64,000 nt of DNA from an uncultured Campylobacter sp. Lineage in GTDB: Bacteria > Campylobacterota > Campylobacteria > Campylobacterales > Campylobacteraceae. Numbering within the stretch: the stretch's first letter is position 1; each line of letters opens with the position of its first letter. Below are positions 26,065-33,989 of the stretch, in pieces. Under the pieces are notes generated by a model, which was not told the origin of the DNA, did not search any database, and saw only the letters and a list, made by a program, of their open reading frames with translations. A program made the translations under genes and the position numbers. The stretch is from NCBI RefSeq assembly GCF_937996225.1, contig NZ_CALKTC010000009.1, positions 4,489-68,488 of the forward strand, in the 5' to 3' direction.

Positions 26065-26865
26065 ATGATTTTGGATGAAATTTTAAAACGCACCCGCGAG
26101 GATCTCGCGCTTCGTAAAGAAAGACTACCCGAGGATCTGCTCGGCCGCTCGCTAAGCGCTAATCCCTACGAACCGCGCGACGTCATAAGCGCGCTTAGAA
26201 GCGATGAGAAGGATCCGCTTCGCATCATTGCCGAGATCAAAAAGGCAAGCCCGAGCAAGGGGATCATCCGCGAGGATTTTGAGCCGCTAAGCCTTGCCGT
26301 GGAGTACGAAAATGCAGGCGCTAGCGCCTTTTCGGTGCTTACCGAGCCGCATTATTTCAGAGGCGATTTGGAGTTTATCCCGCAGATCCGCCGCTACACT
26401 CGCACGCCCATTTTGCGCAAGGATTTCATCATAGATCGCTATCAGGTTCTCGAGGCACTGGTTTACGGCGCGGATTTTATACTGCTAATCGCTAAGGCGC
26501 TTGAGGGCAAACAGCTAAGAGAACTGCTTGAGTTTGCCCGCAGGCTGGGGCTTCGGGCGCTGTGTGAGATCCACGATAAGGACGATCTGAAAAAAGCGAT
26601 CTTTGCAGGTGCGGGTATTATCGGCATCAACCATCGAAATTTAGAGACTTTCGAGGTCGATACGAGCCTGAGCGAGCGGCTGATCCCGCTGATTCCAAAC
26701 GGCAAGATCATCGTCGCCGAAAGCGGTCTGCACTCGCATGAGCAGCTTAAAAGCTTGCACGAGGCGGGCGTCGATGCGTTTTTGATCGGCGAGCATTTTA
26801 TGCGCCAAAATGACGTCGGCGCGGCGTTGCGCGAGATAAAGTTCGGCGCGGGCGGCAAAATTTAA
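26065..26865 (+). CDS. trpC: Indole-3-glycerol phosphate synthase
   Basis: Closes the indole ring in tryptophan biosynthesis. 266 residues, the usual size of a single-function TrpC, a TIM barrel. Motifs: EIKKASPSKG with catalytic Lys, SVLTEPHYFRGDLE, RKDFIIDRYQV, GINHRNLETFEVD and VAESGLHSHEQL. It lies apart from other trp genes but directly after the TPR gene, as in C. jejuni. No attenuator is visible. Confidence 0.97.
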   Translation: MILDEILKRTREDLALRKERLPEDLLGRSLSANPYEPRDVISALRSDEKDPLRIIAEIKKASPSKGIIREDFEPLSLAVEYENAGASAFSVLTEPHYFRGDLEFIPQIRRYTRTPILRKDFIIDRYQVLEALVYGADFILLIAKALEGKQLRELLEFARRLGLRALCEIHDKDDLKKAIFAGAGIIGINHRNLETFEVDTSLSERLIPLIPNGKIIVAESGLHSHEQLKSLHEAGVDAFLIGEHFMRQNDVGAALREIKFGAGGKI

Positions 26866-27759
26866 ATTCGGCTCGTTTGATCGTGCAAGCTTAAACCCGA
26901 AGCGAGCGGTTAAATTTAGCGAACGGAGCGAAATTTTAAGGCAGTAAATTTTAAAATTCGTAGAATTCGACGGACTTTAAAATTTAACAGTTCTTTAAAT
27001 TTAGCGGTTGCGACGCGATCTAATATCACACGCTGCGTAAGCGTTCACGCTACGCTTTAGCGTCGTGAGTTCATTATCGTGTGCGCTGCACGAGCGGCTG
27101 CGGAGTGAGGTTTAAATTTACGCCTTTCGTTTGTATGGCTTTCCGTCGCATCACGAGATGGTGCAAAAAGCGCGGGTTTAAATTTAGCCTTGCGTTTGCG
27201 AAGCTTCGCGCGCGGGGTTGCGCTTGTAGCATTGAGCGCCGAGAATTGCGCGTCTATCGTAATGCCTTGTATGTCTAGCGCGCTCTCTCAAGCCCAGTAT
27301 CGGCGATTAAATGGCGCTGTAAATTTAATCACAGCTCGCGACCTAAGCCGCCCCGGCTGCGATACGCCGCGATTGAGCCACGGCTATAATACAGCTGCGC
27401 TATGACTGCGCCGCGTTAAATTTTACCGCGTGTCGCGACGGTGATTGCGGCGCAGGTTTGGCATCGCGTACCGTGCCTGTGAGTGCGTCAAAGTTTTGTT
27501 ATAATGCGCACGCAAACTGCCCGCGGATTTAATCGCCCGCCGTGCGCTTTGATTTGCAAAGCGTATGTCGCACCGAAGCGCCTTGCGTAGCACGAGATTC
27601 GTAAAGAGCGCGCATAACTTTGCGCCGTGCAAGCAAGCGCAAGCCGCGTAAATAAAATTTTATGAAATTTAGAAGTTTTAAATTCCAAATTTCATAGAAT
27701 TTTGCGAAACGCAAATTTTAAAATTCCATAGAATTTTGGAATTTCGGAAAGGAAAAGAG
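26866..27759. other. 894-base gap without a supported gene
   Basis: GC-rich, with RAATTY-rich patches near both ends (around 26915-27000 and 27655-27745). Several frames are open for 60-78 codons on both strands but are Cys/Arg-rich, overlap each other and lack ribosome sites. Short inverted repeats around 27030-27065 (GCGTAAGCGTTCACGCTACGCTTTAGCGTC-like, partly self-complementary) may fold. I see no RNA gene. Confidence 0.6.
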
Positions 27760-28248
27760 ATGGATTATCTTTGTGCCCCTTGGCGAAGCGAGTATTTTAC
27801 CGAAAAAAGAAGCGGCTGTCCCTTCTGCGACGCGGCGGCGGATGCGGCGTTTGACGATCGCAACGGCGTGCTTTTTCGCGCGCAGCACTGCTTTGGGGTG
27901 ATGAACCTCTACCCCTACAGCCCGGGCGCCTTTATGGTCATACCTTACGAGCATGTCGATAATATCGAGTGTCTTAGCGATGATGCGTGGGCGGAGATGA
28001 GCCGCTACGTACGCGCCGGAGTGGGGATTTTAAAGCGTACTCTAGGCGCAAACGGCGTAAATATCGGTATGAATCTCGGCGCCGCCGCGGGTGCGGGCAT
28101 AGCCGAGCACGTGCACTATCATCTCGTGCCGCGGTGGCAGCGCGATACAAATTTCATCACGACGATCGCAAACGTCCGCGTAAACGGCGTTTCATTCGCC
28201 CCGCTTTTTGAGAAGCTCAAGGCGGCTTACGCGGAGATTAAAATTTAA
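27760..28248 (+). CDS. HIT-family nucleotide hydrolase/phosphorylase
   Basis: 162 residues from the ATG at 27760, chosen because GGAAAGGA lies just upstream; an in-frame TTG at 27736 lacks a site. The histidine triad EHVHYHLVPRW is near residue 126, and a CPFC pair near the N-terminus probably binds zinc, as in the Ap4A-phosphorylase-like branch. Such enzymes hydrolyse dinucleoside polyphosphates or AMP-lysine-type substrates. C. jejuni has a HIT protein directly after trpC, here displaced by the gap. The WG-repeat gene follows 15 bases later. Confidence 0.9.
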   Translation: MDYLCAPWRSEYFTEKRSGCPFCDAAADAAFDDRNGVLFRAQHCFGVMNLYPYSPGAFMVIPYEHVDNIECLSDDAWAEMSRYVRAGVGILKRTLGANGVNIGMNLGAAAGAGIAEHVHYHLVPRWQRDTNFITTIANVRVNGVSFAPLFEKLKAAYAEIKI

Positions 28249-28263
28249 ATTCGGGAGATCGAG

Positions 28264-28998
28264 ATGGTATCGGCATGGGTTAAAAAGAACGATAAATGGG
28301 GCTTTATCGATAAAACGGGCAAAGAAGTTATTCCCTGCATATATGATCGGGCCGAGGAGTTTTGCGAGGGCTTAGCGTGGGTTAATAAGAACGATAAATT
28401 CGGCTTTATCGATAAAACGGGTAAAGAGGTGATTTCTTGTATATATGATGATGCTTATAATTTTGACGAAGAACTGGCGGAAGTTCAAAAAAGCGGCTAT
28501 TGGGGTTTTATCGATAAAACCGGCAAAGAGATCGTTCCTTGTATATATGATGACGTTGGCGTTTTTCGCGAAGGCTTGGCAGACGTTAAAAAGAACGGTT
28601 ATTGGGGATATATCGATGAAACGGGAAAAGAAGTTATTCCTTGCATATATGATCGGACCGGGAGTTTTTGCGAAGGCTTAGCAAAGATTGAAAAGGACGG
28701 CAAATGGGGCTTTATCGATAAAACGGGCACAGAGGTAGTGTCTTGTATATACGAGCTTGTTTGGGATTTTGACAATACTTTGTGCGGATATTATGACGAA
28801 ATCAAATATTGCGAAGGATACGTTAAAGTCAAAAAAGACGGCAAATGGGGGCTGCTAGATGATGAGGATAATGAAATTGTAAAGCCGATGTTTTACGACG
28901 AGATAGAACTCGTGAAAGTTTTAAGCGACGACTATATCAAGATTATTTTAGACGGTCGCGAAATAATCGTTGATAAAAACGGCAAGATAATATCGTAA
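28264..28998 (+). CDS. WG-repeat protein
   Basis: 244 residues made almost entirely of six consecutive repeats of about 34 residues of the form KNDKWGFIDKTGKEVIPCIYD, with a divergent partial seventh at the end. The Trp-Gly pair, the FIDKTGKE turn and the CIYD strand recur; the Cys before IYD is kept in the first five repeats. WG repeats fold as short beta-strands and probably bind proteins; no activity is known. No signal peptide. The DNA of the repeats is similar enough for slippage or recombination to change copy number. A GGGAGATCGAG site precedes the ATG. Confidence 0.85.
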   Translation: MVSAWVKKNDKWGFIDKTGKEVIPCIYDRAEEFCEGLAWVNKNDKFGFIDKTGKEVISCIYDDAYNFDEELAEVQKSGYWGFIDKTGKEIVPCIYDDVGVFREGLADVKKNGYWGYIDETGKEVIPCIYDRTGSFCEGLAKIEKDGKWGFIDKTGTEVVSCIYELVWDFDNTLCGYYDEIKYCEGYVKVKKDGKWGLLDDEDNEIVKPMFYDEIELVKVLSDDYIKIILDGREIIVDKNGKIIS

Positions 28999-29014
28999 AT
29001 TTAAAGGAGAGATA

Positions 29015-30016
29015 ATGATTAGCGTAGAGCAGGCGATCGAGGATCTGAAAAACGGCAAAATGCTCGTTATGGTCGATGACGTCGATCGCGAGAACGAGGG
29101 CGATTTGGTGTTTGCGAGCACCTTTAGCAGCGCACAGAAGGTAAACTTTGCGATCACGCACGCTCGCGGAGTGCTGTGCGTGGCGCTTAGCCCGCAGATT
29201 GCGCAGCAGCTTGATCTAAATTTGATGGTCGATAAAAACACTTCGAGCCACGAGACCGCATTTACCGTCACGATCGACGCGAAGGGCGCCAAGACGGGCG
29301 TAAGCGCGTATGAGCGCAATATGACGATCGAGCTGATGTCGCGCGTGGGCGCTCGCGCGGATGATTTCGTCCGCCCTGGGCATATATTCCCGCTCATCGC
29401 CAAAAGCGGCGGCGTGCTCGCTCGCACGGGGCACACCGAAGGCTCTACGGATCTGTGCCGCTTGGCTGGGCTTTCGCAAAGCGCCGTGATCTGCGAGATC
29501 GTCAAAGACGACGGCGATATGGCGCGCAGGGACGATCTGGAGAAATTCTGTGCGCAGCACGGCATTAATATGATCTCGGTCGCGCAGATCGTGCAGTACC
29601 GCCTAAAACACGAAACCCTCGTTAAATTTAGCGAGCCAAAAAGCGCTCTGCTGTGCGGCGAGGCGACGAAATTTTACGACGTGAGCGATCACGAGGGCAA
29701 CGAGCACCGCGCATATATTTTCGGCGAGCCCGAGAAGAGCGCGCAGACGAACGTGAAATTTCATAAAATTTCAAGCGATCTGGAGTTTTTAAGCGATACG
29801 AAATTTAACGATTTTATGCGCGATCTGGACGTTTTGCGCAAAGAGGGCGGCGTGCTTTTGATGCTAAAATCCGCGCAAAATCGCGCCGATTTTAAGAGCT
29901 TTGGCATCGGAGCGCAAATTTTAGCGCATCTGGGCGTGAGAAAAATCAAAATTTTAAGCAAGAGTGAGCCGAAAGACTACGCGGGGCTTAGCGGTTTTGG
30001 GATCGACATAGTTTGA
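29015..30016 (+). CDS. ribB: 3,4-dihydroxy-2-butanone 4-phosphate synthase with degenerate GTP-cyclohydrolase-like tail
   Basis: First pathway-specific step of the pentose-phosphate branch of riboflavin synthesis. The N-terminal 200 residues are RibB: VDDVDRENEGD (metal and substrate site), ITHARGVLCVAL, RPGHIFPLIA, RTGHTEGSTDLCRLAG. The C-terminal 130 residues align in position with GTP cyclohydrolase II but lack its zinc cysteines (normally C-x-T-G-D then CxC), so this half is probably not catalytic, as described for other Campylobacter homologues. AAAGGAGAG precedes the ATG. Its stop overlaps the dinB start by 4 bases. Confidence 0.93.
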   Translation: MISVEQAIEDLKNGKMLVMVDDVDRENEGDLVFASTFSSAQKVNFAITHARGVLCVALSPQIAQQLDLNLMVDKNTSSHETAFTVTIDAKGAKTGVSAYERNMTIELMSRVGARADDFVRPGHIFPLIAKSGGVLARTGHTEGSTDLCRLAGLSQSAVICEIVKDDGDMARRDDLEKFCAQHGINMISVAQIVQYRLKHETLVKFSEPKSALLCGEATKFYDVSDHEGNEHRAYIFGEPEKSAQTNVKFHKISSDLEFLSDTKFNDFMRDLDVLRKEGGVLLMLKSAQNRADFKSFGIGAQILAHLGVRKIKILSKSEPKDYAGLSGFGIDIV

Positions 30017-31170
30017 TAGCTCACATCGATTTGGACAGCTTCTTCGTCTCTGTAGCGAGGCTCGCCGATCCCGCGCTTGCGGGCAAAAAGATCGCAGTCG
30101 TCGGAGGCGGCGACGAGGAGATTTTCGGCGGCAAGAGCGAGCTTGGCAGCGTGATTTTAAGCGCGAGCTATGAGGCCAGAGCGGACGGCGTGCACTCGGC
30201 TCAGCCCGTAAAACAGGCGCTTGCTTTGTGCCCAAAGCTCATTTTGGTGCGCGCCAGACATGGCGAATACCGAAAAATTTCACGCGAAATTTATGAGTTT
30301 TTACTAAACTTTACGCCCGAGATCGAAAAATTTAGCATCGACGAGTTTTTTCTAAATTTACGCGGCACGGCTTACGACGTGGACGCACTGGGCTTTGCCG
30401 CGTTTTTGCAAAGCGAAATTATGCGCCGCTTTAGCCTTCCGTGCAGCGTCGGGCTTAGCGAAGCAAAACTCATCGCAAAGCTCGCTACGAGCCTTGCTAA
30501 GCCCTTCGGCGTGCGGCAAATTTTAAAATCGCAAATCGCGCGCGAGCTATCCGCCGTGCCGATAGCAAAATTCCCGGGCATCGGCAAAGCGGCGCAAAAA
30601 ACGCTCGGCAAATACGGCATTGTAAGCTTCGGCGACGCGCTAGGGCATAGAGAAATTTTTGAAAAGATGGGCGCAAACGGCAGGAAAATTTTCGCAGCCC
30701 TTAGCGGCGAGGATGAGGGCGAGGTCGTCTCGAAGCGCGAGCGCAAGAGTATCGGCTTTGGGCGCAGCTTCGCGCCGTGCGCCGATCGGGACGAGCTGCG
30801 GCGTAAAATTTTAATTTTGGCGCGCCATTTGGCGGGCGAAGTGCTCGCAAGGGGCCTAAAGCCCGCGACGTATGATCTAAAGATCCGCTACAAATCGCGC
30901 GAGGAGTTTTCGCATCAGATCAGTCAGGATAGGGCGTTTAGTCTAAGCTTGCTGAGCGAGACCGCACTTGAGCTGTTTGAGCTCTGCGACGTGAAAAAAG
31001 GCGCGCAGATAATCCACGTAGCGCTAAATCTTTCAAATTTCGGCGGCAGATCGGGCGGCTCGCTGCTCTTTGGCGAGATCGATAAAAAGCAGCAGAGCCT
31101 GGATCGATCTTTAAGCAGGATTTGGGAAAAATTCGGCATCGAAAAGCTAAAAAAAGCGAGCGAAATTTGA
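30013..31170 (+). CDS. dinB: Y-family DNA polymerase (DNA polymerase IV type)
   Basis: Translesion polymerase, 385 residues, starting at TTG within the ribB stop (TTGA overlap). Catalytic acidic residues lie in HIDLDSFF and FSIDEFFLNL; the YEARADGVHSAQP finger segment and the PGIGKAAQKTLGKYGI helix-hairpin-helix are present, then a little-finger domain. In SIDEFFLNL the usual SIDEAFLD has changed Ala to Phe and Asp to Asn, after the catalytic Asp-Glu pair, and the usual Arg in YEARxxGVRS is His. No C-terminal beta-clamp motif is obvious. Coupling to ribB is unusual and may reflect chance packing. No LexA-type box was noticed. Confidence 0.92.
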   Translation: MIAHIDLDSFFVSVARLADPALAGKKIAVVGGGDEEIFGGKSELGSVILSASYEARADGVHSAQPVKQALALCPKLILVRARHGEYRKISREIYEFLLNFTPEIEKFSIDEFFLNLRGTAYDVDALGFAAFLQSEIMRRFSLPCSVGLSEAKLIAKLATSLAKPFGVRQILKSQIARELSAVPIAKFPGIGKAAQKTLGKYGIVSFGDALGHREIFEKMGANGRKIFAALSGEDEGEVVSKRERKSIGFGRSFAPCADRDELRRKILILARHLAGEVLARGLKPATYDLKIRYKSREEFSHQISQDRAFSLSLLSETALELFELCDVKKGAQIIHVALNLSNFGGRSGGSLLFGEIDKKQQSLDRSLSRIWEKFGIEKLKKASEI

Positions 31171-31189
31171 TTAAATTTAAAGGAAAAAG

Positions 31190-31729
31190 ATGAAATTAGG
31201 CGAGCTATACTCGGTGATCTGCATAATCTTTGCGACGAATTTCAGGGGCGTGATAGACGAGCAGAAATTGCGCGGCTTGGGCAAAAACTGGATCATCGTA
31301 AATAAAAATATCGAGAACAAAAACGGCCATGAGTTTTGGCAAAAGGTGCAGGGCGAGGACTACGCGGCGCTAGAGCGTGATTTTGAGGCGCTAAAAGTGG
31401 CGTTTGAGATGGATTTTTTCAAGCTCATTAGCGAAAGCGAAGTGGAGCTGTTTTATGAAAAATGCCGCTTCAAAAAGCCTTTCGCGGAGCTTAAAAGCGC
31501 TCACGCGGCCAATATGCTAGCACTGCTTGCCATGATCTTTAAGCAAAACACGGACGCGAAATCGCATAAAATTTTGACGCTATATCTGGCGCAATTTATC
31601 ATTCCGAGCTTTTCCGCGCTTGCTACGCACGTGCAGATAAACGCCAAAAGTAGCTACTACAAGGCGCTCGGGTGGTTTTTGGCGGATTTTTGCCGCGTGA
31701 TGAAAGAGACGCTAGGGCTTGGAATTTAA
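31190..31729 (+). CDS. Conserved-looking hypothetical protein
   Basis: 179 residues, probably cytoplasmic and mostly alpha-helical, with no signal peptide. The middle AHAANMLALLAMIFKQN and the end HVQINAKSSYYKALGWFLADFC are amphipathic helices; an all-helical chaperone-like fold is possible, but I do not recognise the family. AAAGGAAAAAG before the ATG is a fair ribosome site. It lies 19 bases after dinB and is likely the last gene of the ribB-dinB transcript. Base use resembles neighbouring core genes. Confidence 0.65.
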   Translation: MKLGELYSVICIIFATNFRGVIDEQKLRGLGKNWIIVNKNIENKNGHEFWQKVQGEDYAALERDFEALKVAFEMDFFKLISESEVELFYEKCRFKKPFAELKSAHAANMLALLAMIFKQNTDAKSHKILTLYLAQFIIPSFSALATHVQINAKSSYYKALGWFLADFCRVMKETLGLGI

Positions 31730-32382
31730 AATTTAGAACGCGCGCTCGGCGTTTTTGCGCGTTCGGCACAGAAAAGCGCTATGTAGAGATAGGTTTAAAG
31801 CTTGCTTTCGGAATTTCTTGCGCTGTAGCCGGTACAGCTCCTGCAGGCGCGACAAGCTAAGCGAGGCGAGCGGATTTTATCTGCGCGGATGTAAAGTGGC
31901 TGCCTTGCTGTTTTATCCGTCGGCTTTTGTCGTATCGCGCGTCATTTTTGAATTCTGCGCGGCATTCAGTATTTTGCGCATGTGCCGTTCGACGTTTGTT
32001 TTGCGCGCACTGCGAGTTTTGCTCGGCGTCCGGTGCTCTCGTTTTGCACCGCCTGCATTAAGGTACTGCGTGCTTTGTCCGCGTTGCGCCACTTTGCGTG
32101 TCGCTTTGTATGTCGTCTGGTACCGCCGCTCGGTGCTTTACGTGTGGCGCCTTACGCCCCATATAGCGCCGCTGTGTGAAATTTCATGCGAGGTGGTCCC
32201 GTGCATCGTTTGATTTTATCGCTGCCAGATACCGGCGTCTTTAGCGCTTTGCGTGTGCGACCGAGCTTGGAAGCCTGGCTTCTGCGCTCACGTATGCGCC
32301 GCCCTGCGTCTTTTGCCGAGCATGCGTTACGTAGCGTCCTGTGCACGTAGCCAAATTTTAAAATTTAAAACAAAGGAAAAAT
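31730..32382. other. 650-base gap without a supported gene
   Basis: GC-rich sequence with many TGC/CGC codon-like runs. The longest frame (31755-32213) would be Cys/Arg-rich with no ribosome site and no family features, so it is left out. Only the last 40 bases (AAATTTTAAAATTTAAAA and AAAGGAAAA) look functional, as leader and ribosome site of lgt. Confidence 0.6.
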
Positions 32383-33201
32383 TTGAATTACTGGAACGAA
32401 ATTTACGCCCACTTTGATCCCGTGGCATTTAGCGCGTTTGGCATAAACGTGCACTGGTACGGCATTATGTATGTTTTGGCGCTACTTACGGCGCTATTTA
32501 TCGCCAAGTATTTCGTACGCAAAGACGGCCTTGATTTTAGCGATAAGATGCTCGATCGCTACTTTATCTGGGTCGAAGTGGGCGTCATTTTGGGCGCGCG
32601 GCTTGGATACATCGCGATCTATTCGGGCGAGGCGGCGTGGTATTTCAGCCATCCGTGGCAAATTTTCAACCCATTTCATAACGGCGAGTTCGTGGGCATT
32701 CGCGGTATGAGCTATCACGGCGCGGTCGTCGGATTCGTGATCGCGACGGTTTGGTTTTGCAAAAAATTTAAAACCGATATGTGGGCGCTGCTCGATCTCG
32801 TGGCGCTTAGCGTGCCGCTTGGGTATTTTTTCGGGCGCGTGGGAAATTTTTTAAATCAGGAGCTTTTCGGGCGCGAGACGAGCGAGCCGTGGGGGATTTT
32901 GGTAGGCGGCACGTTGCGTCACCCAAGCCAGCTTTACGAAGCGGTTTTGGAAGGACTGGTAATTTTCGTGATTTTATTTTTCTACCGTAAATTTAAGAAA
33001 TTTAACGGCGAGCTGATATGTCTGTATGCGATGCTATACACGGCGTTTAGATTTTTCGTAGAATTTTTTAGAGAGCCCGACGATGGACTCGGTTTTATAT
33101 TTTTAAATTTATCGATGGGGCAAATTTTATCTTTAGTGATGTTTTTGATAGCAGTTTTCTTAAAGCAGTCTTTGAAGAAAAAACTAATTTGCAGAAATTA
33201 A
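32383..33201 (+). CDS. lgt: Prolipoprotein diacylglyceryl transferase
   Basis: Adds diacylglycerol from phosphatidylglycerol to the lipobox Cys of prolipoproteins at the inner membrane. 272 residues with about seven transmembrane helices. Family motifs HWYGIMYVL, the block GIRGMSYHGAVVGF containing the essential His, GRVGNFLNQELFGR and RHPSQLYEAVLEG are complete. The start is TTG, with AAAGGAAAA just upstream. It precedes frdCAB as in C. jejuni, but the frd genes have their own promoter. Confidence 0.96.
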   Translation: MNYWNEIYAHFDPVAFSAFGINVHWYGIMYVLALLTALFIAKYFVRKDGLDFSDKMLDRYFIWVEVGVILGARLGYIAIYSGEAAWYFSHPWQIFNPFHNGEFVGIRGMSYHGAVVGFVIATVWFCKKFKTDMWALLDLVALSVPLGYFFGRVGNFLNQELFGRETSEPWGILVGGTLRHPSQLYEAVLEGLVIFVILFFYRKFKKFNGELICLYAMLYTAFRFFVEFFREPDDGLGFIFLNLSMGQILSLVMFLIAVFLKQSLKKKLICRN

Positions 33202-33224
33202 ATTAATCTAAAGTTAAAAAGTAA

Positions 33225-33290
33225 TATAATTTCTTTACAAAAATGTAAATTTTCGTTTAGCGGGGATTTATAATCATCTTTTTTAAGGAG
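33225..33290 (+). promoter_or_regulatory. Promoter region and ribosome site of frdCAB
   Basis: Two -10-like boxes TATAAT at 33225-33230 and 33269-33274; the second is 22 bases upstream of the AUG region and has T-rich sequence before it. AAGGAG at 33285-33290 is ideally spaced from the frdC ATG at 33296. Confidence 0.6.
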
Positions 33291-33295
33291 AACCT

Positions 33296-33979
33296 ATGCT
33301 AGGTCGCATTGAAGGCTTTACGGGCAGATCCATAGACGGCAAAAAGAGCCGCATTATGGCTTTGCAAGACGTGGCGCAAAGCATCAGCGGGCTGATTTTG
33401 GCCTGTTTCATGCTGTGTCATATGATATTTACCGGCACGATTTTGATCGGTAAGGGCGCGTTTGAGGGCGTCGTACATTTCGCCGAACCGGGCGGAATTT
33501 ATTTCGTTACAAACATCGTCGCTTTTGTAATTTTCGTGATTTTCGTGATTCACGCGTTTTTGGCGATGAGAAAATTTCCGGCTAACTACGCCGCTTATAG
33601 GGCGTTTAAAGCGCATAAAATGCGAATGAAGCATTGCGACACGACGCTTTGGTGGTTTCAGTTTTGGACGGGATTTTTCCTATTTTTCTTTGCGGCGGCT
33701 CATATTTTAATGATCGTATTCGGTCCGAAAATTACTGCAGATCTTGCTATTGCTAGATTCGGACAGCTTCATCTATTTTATTTTGTTTTATTGATTTTCG
33801 TAGTAACTCACGCTAGTATTGGAATTTATAGGCTTTATATGAAATGGATCAGCATAGACGGCACGAAGGCTGAAATTCAAAGAAAAAGAGCCTTCATTAA
33901 AAAGGCGGTTTTTATCGTTTGGGGCGCATTTTTCCTGCTTTCGATAATCGCCGATTTCAAATGGTTAAGTTTAGAATAG
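33296..33979 (+). CDS. frdC: Fumarate reductase cytochrome b subunit
   Basis: 227 residues, five transmembrane helices. Membrane subunit of the di-heme menaquinol:fumarate reductase of the Wolinella/Campylobacter type, carrying electrons from menaquinol to FrdB. Candidate heme-ligand histidines lie in the helices, for example in MLCHMIF, FVIHAFLAM, AAHILMI and VTHASIGIYRLYMKW. It starts the frdCAB operon; frdA follows after 10 bases. The gene order C-A-B is the epsilonproteobacterial one. Confidence 0.96.
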   Translation: MLGRIEGFTGRSIDGKKSRIMALQDVAQSISGLILACFMLCHMIFTGTILIGKGAFEGVVHFAEPGGIYFVTNIVAFVIFVIFVIHAFLAMRKFPANYAAYRAFKAHKMRMKHCDTTLWWFQFWTGFFLFFFAAAHILMIVFGPKITADLAIARFGQLHLFYFVLLIFVVTHASIGIYRLYMKWISIDGTKAEIQRKRAFIKKAVFIVWGAFFLLSIIADFKWLSLE

Positions 33980-33989
33980 GGAGTTTAGA

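Noticed and set aside
27081..27700. Several 60-78-codon frames on both strands after trpC
   Set aside because: They overlap one another, lack start signals and show no conserved features; likely chance.
28264..28998. WG-repeat region as a CRISPR-like array
   Set aside because: Repeat period is about 102 bases, coding and in frame, with no spacer/repeat structure. No CRISPR array found in the window.
31755..32213. 152-codon open frame rich in Cys and Arg in the gap before lgt
   Set aside because: No ribosome site, extreme Cys/Arg content typical of GC-rich non-coding DNA, and overlapping open frames in the other phases. Not kept as a gene.
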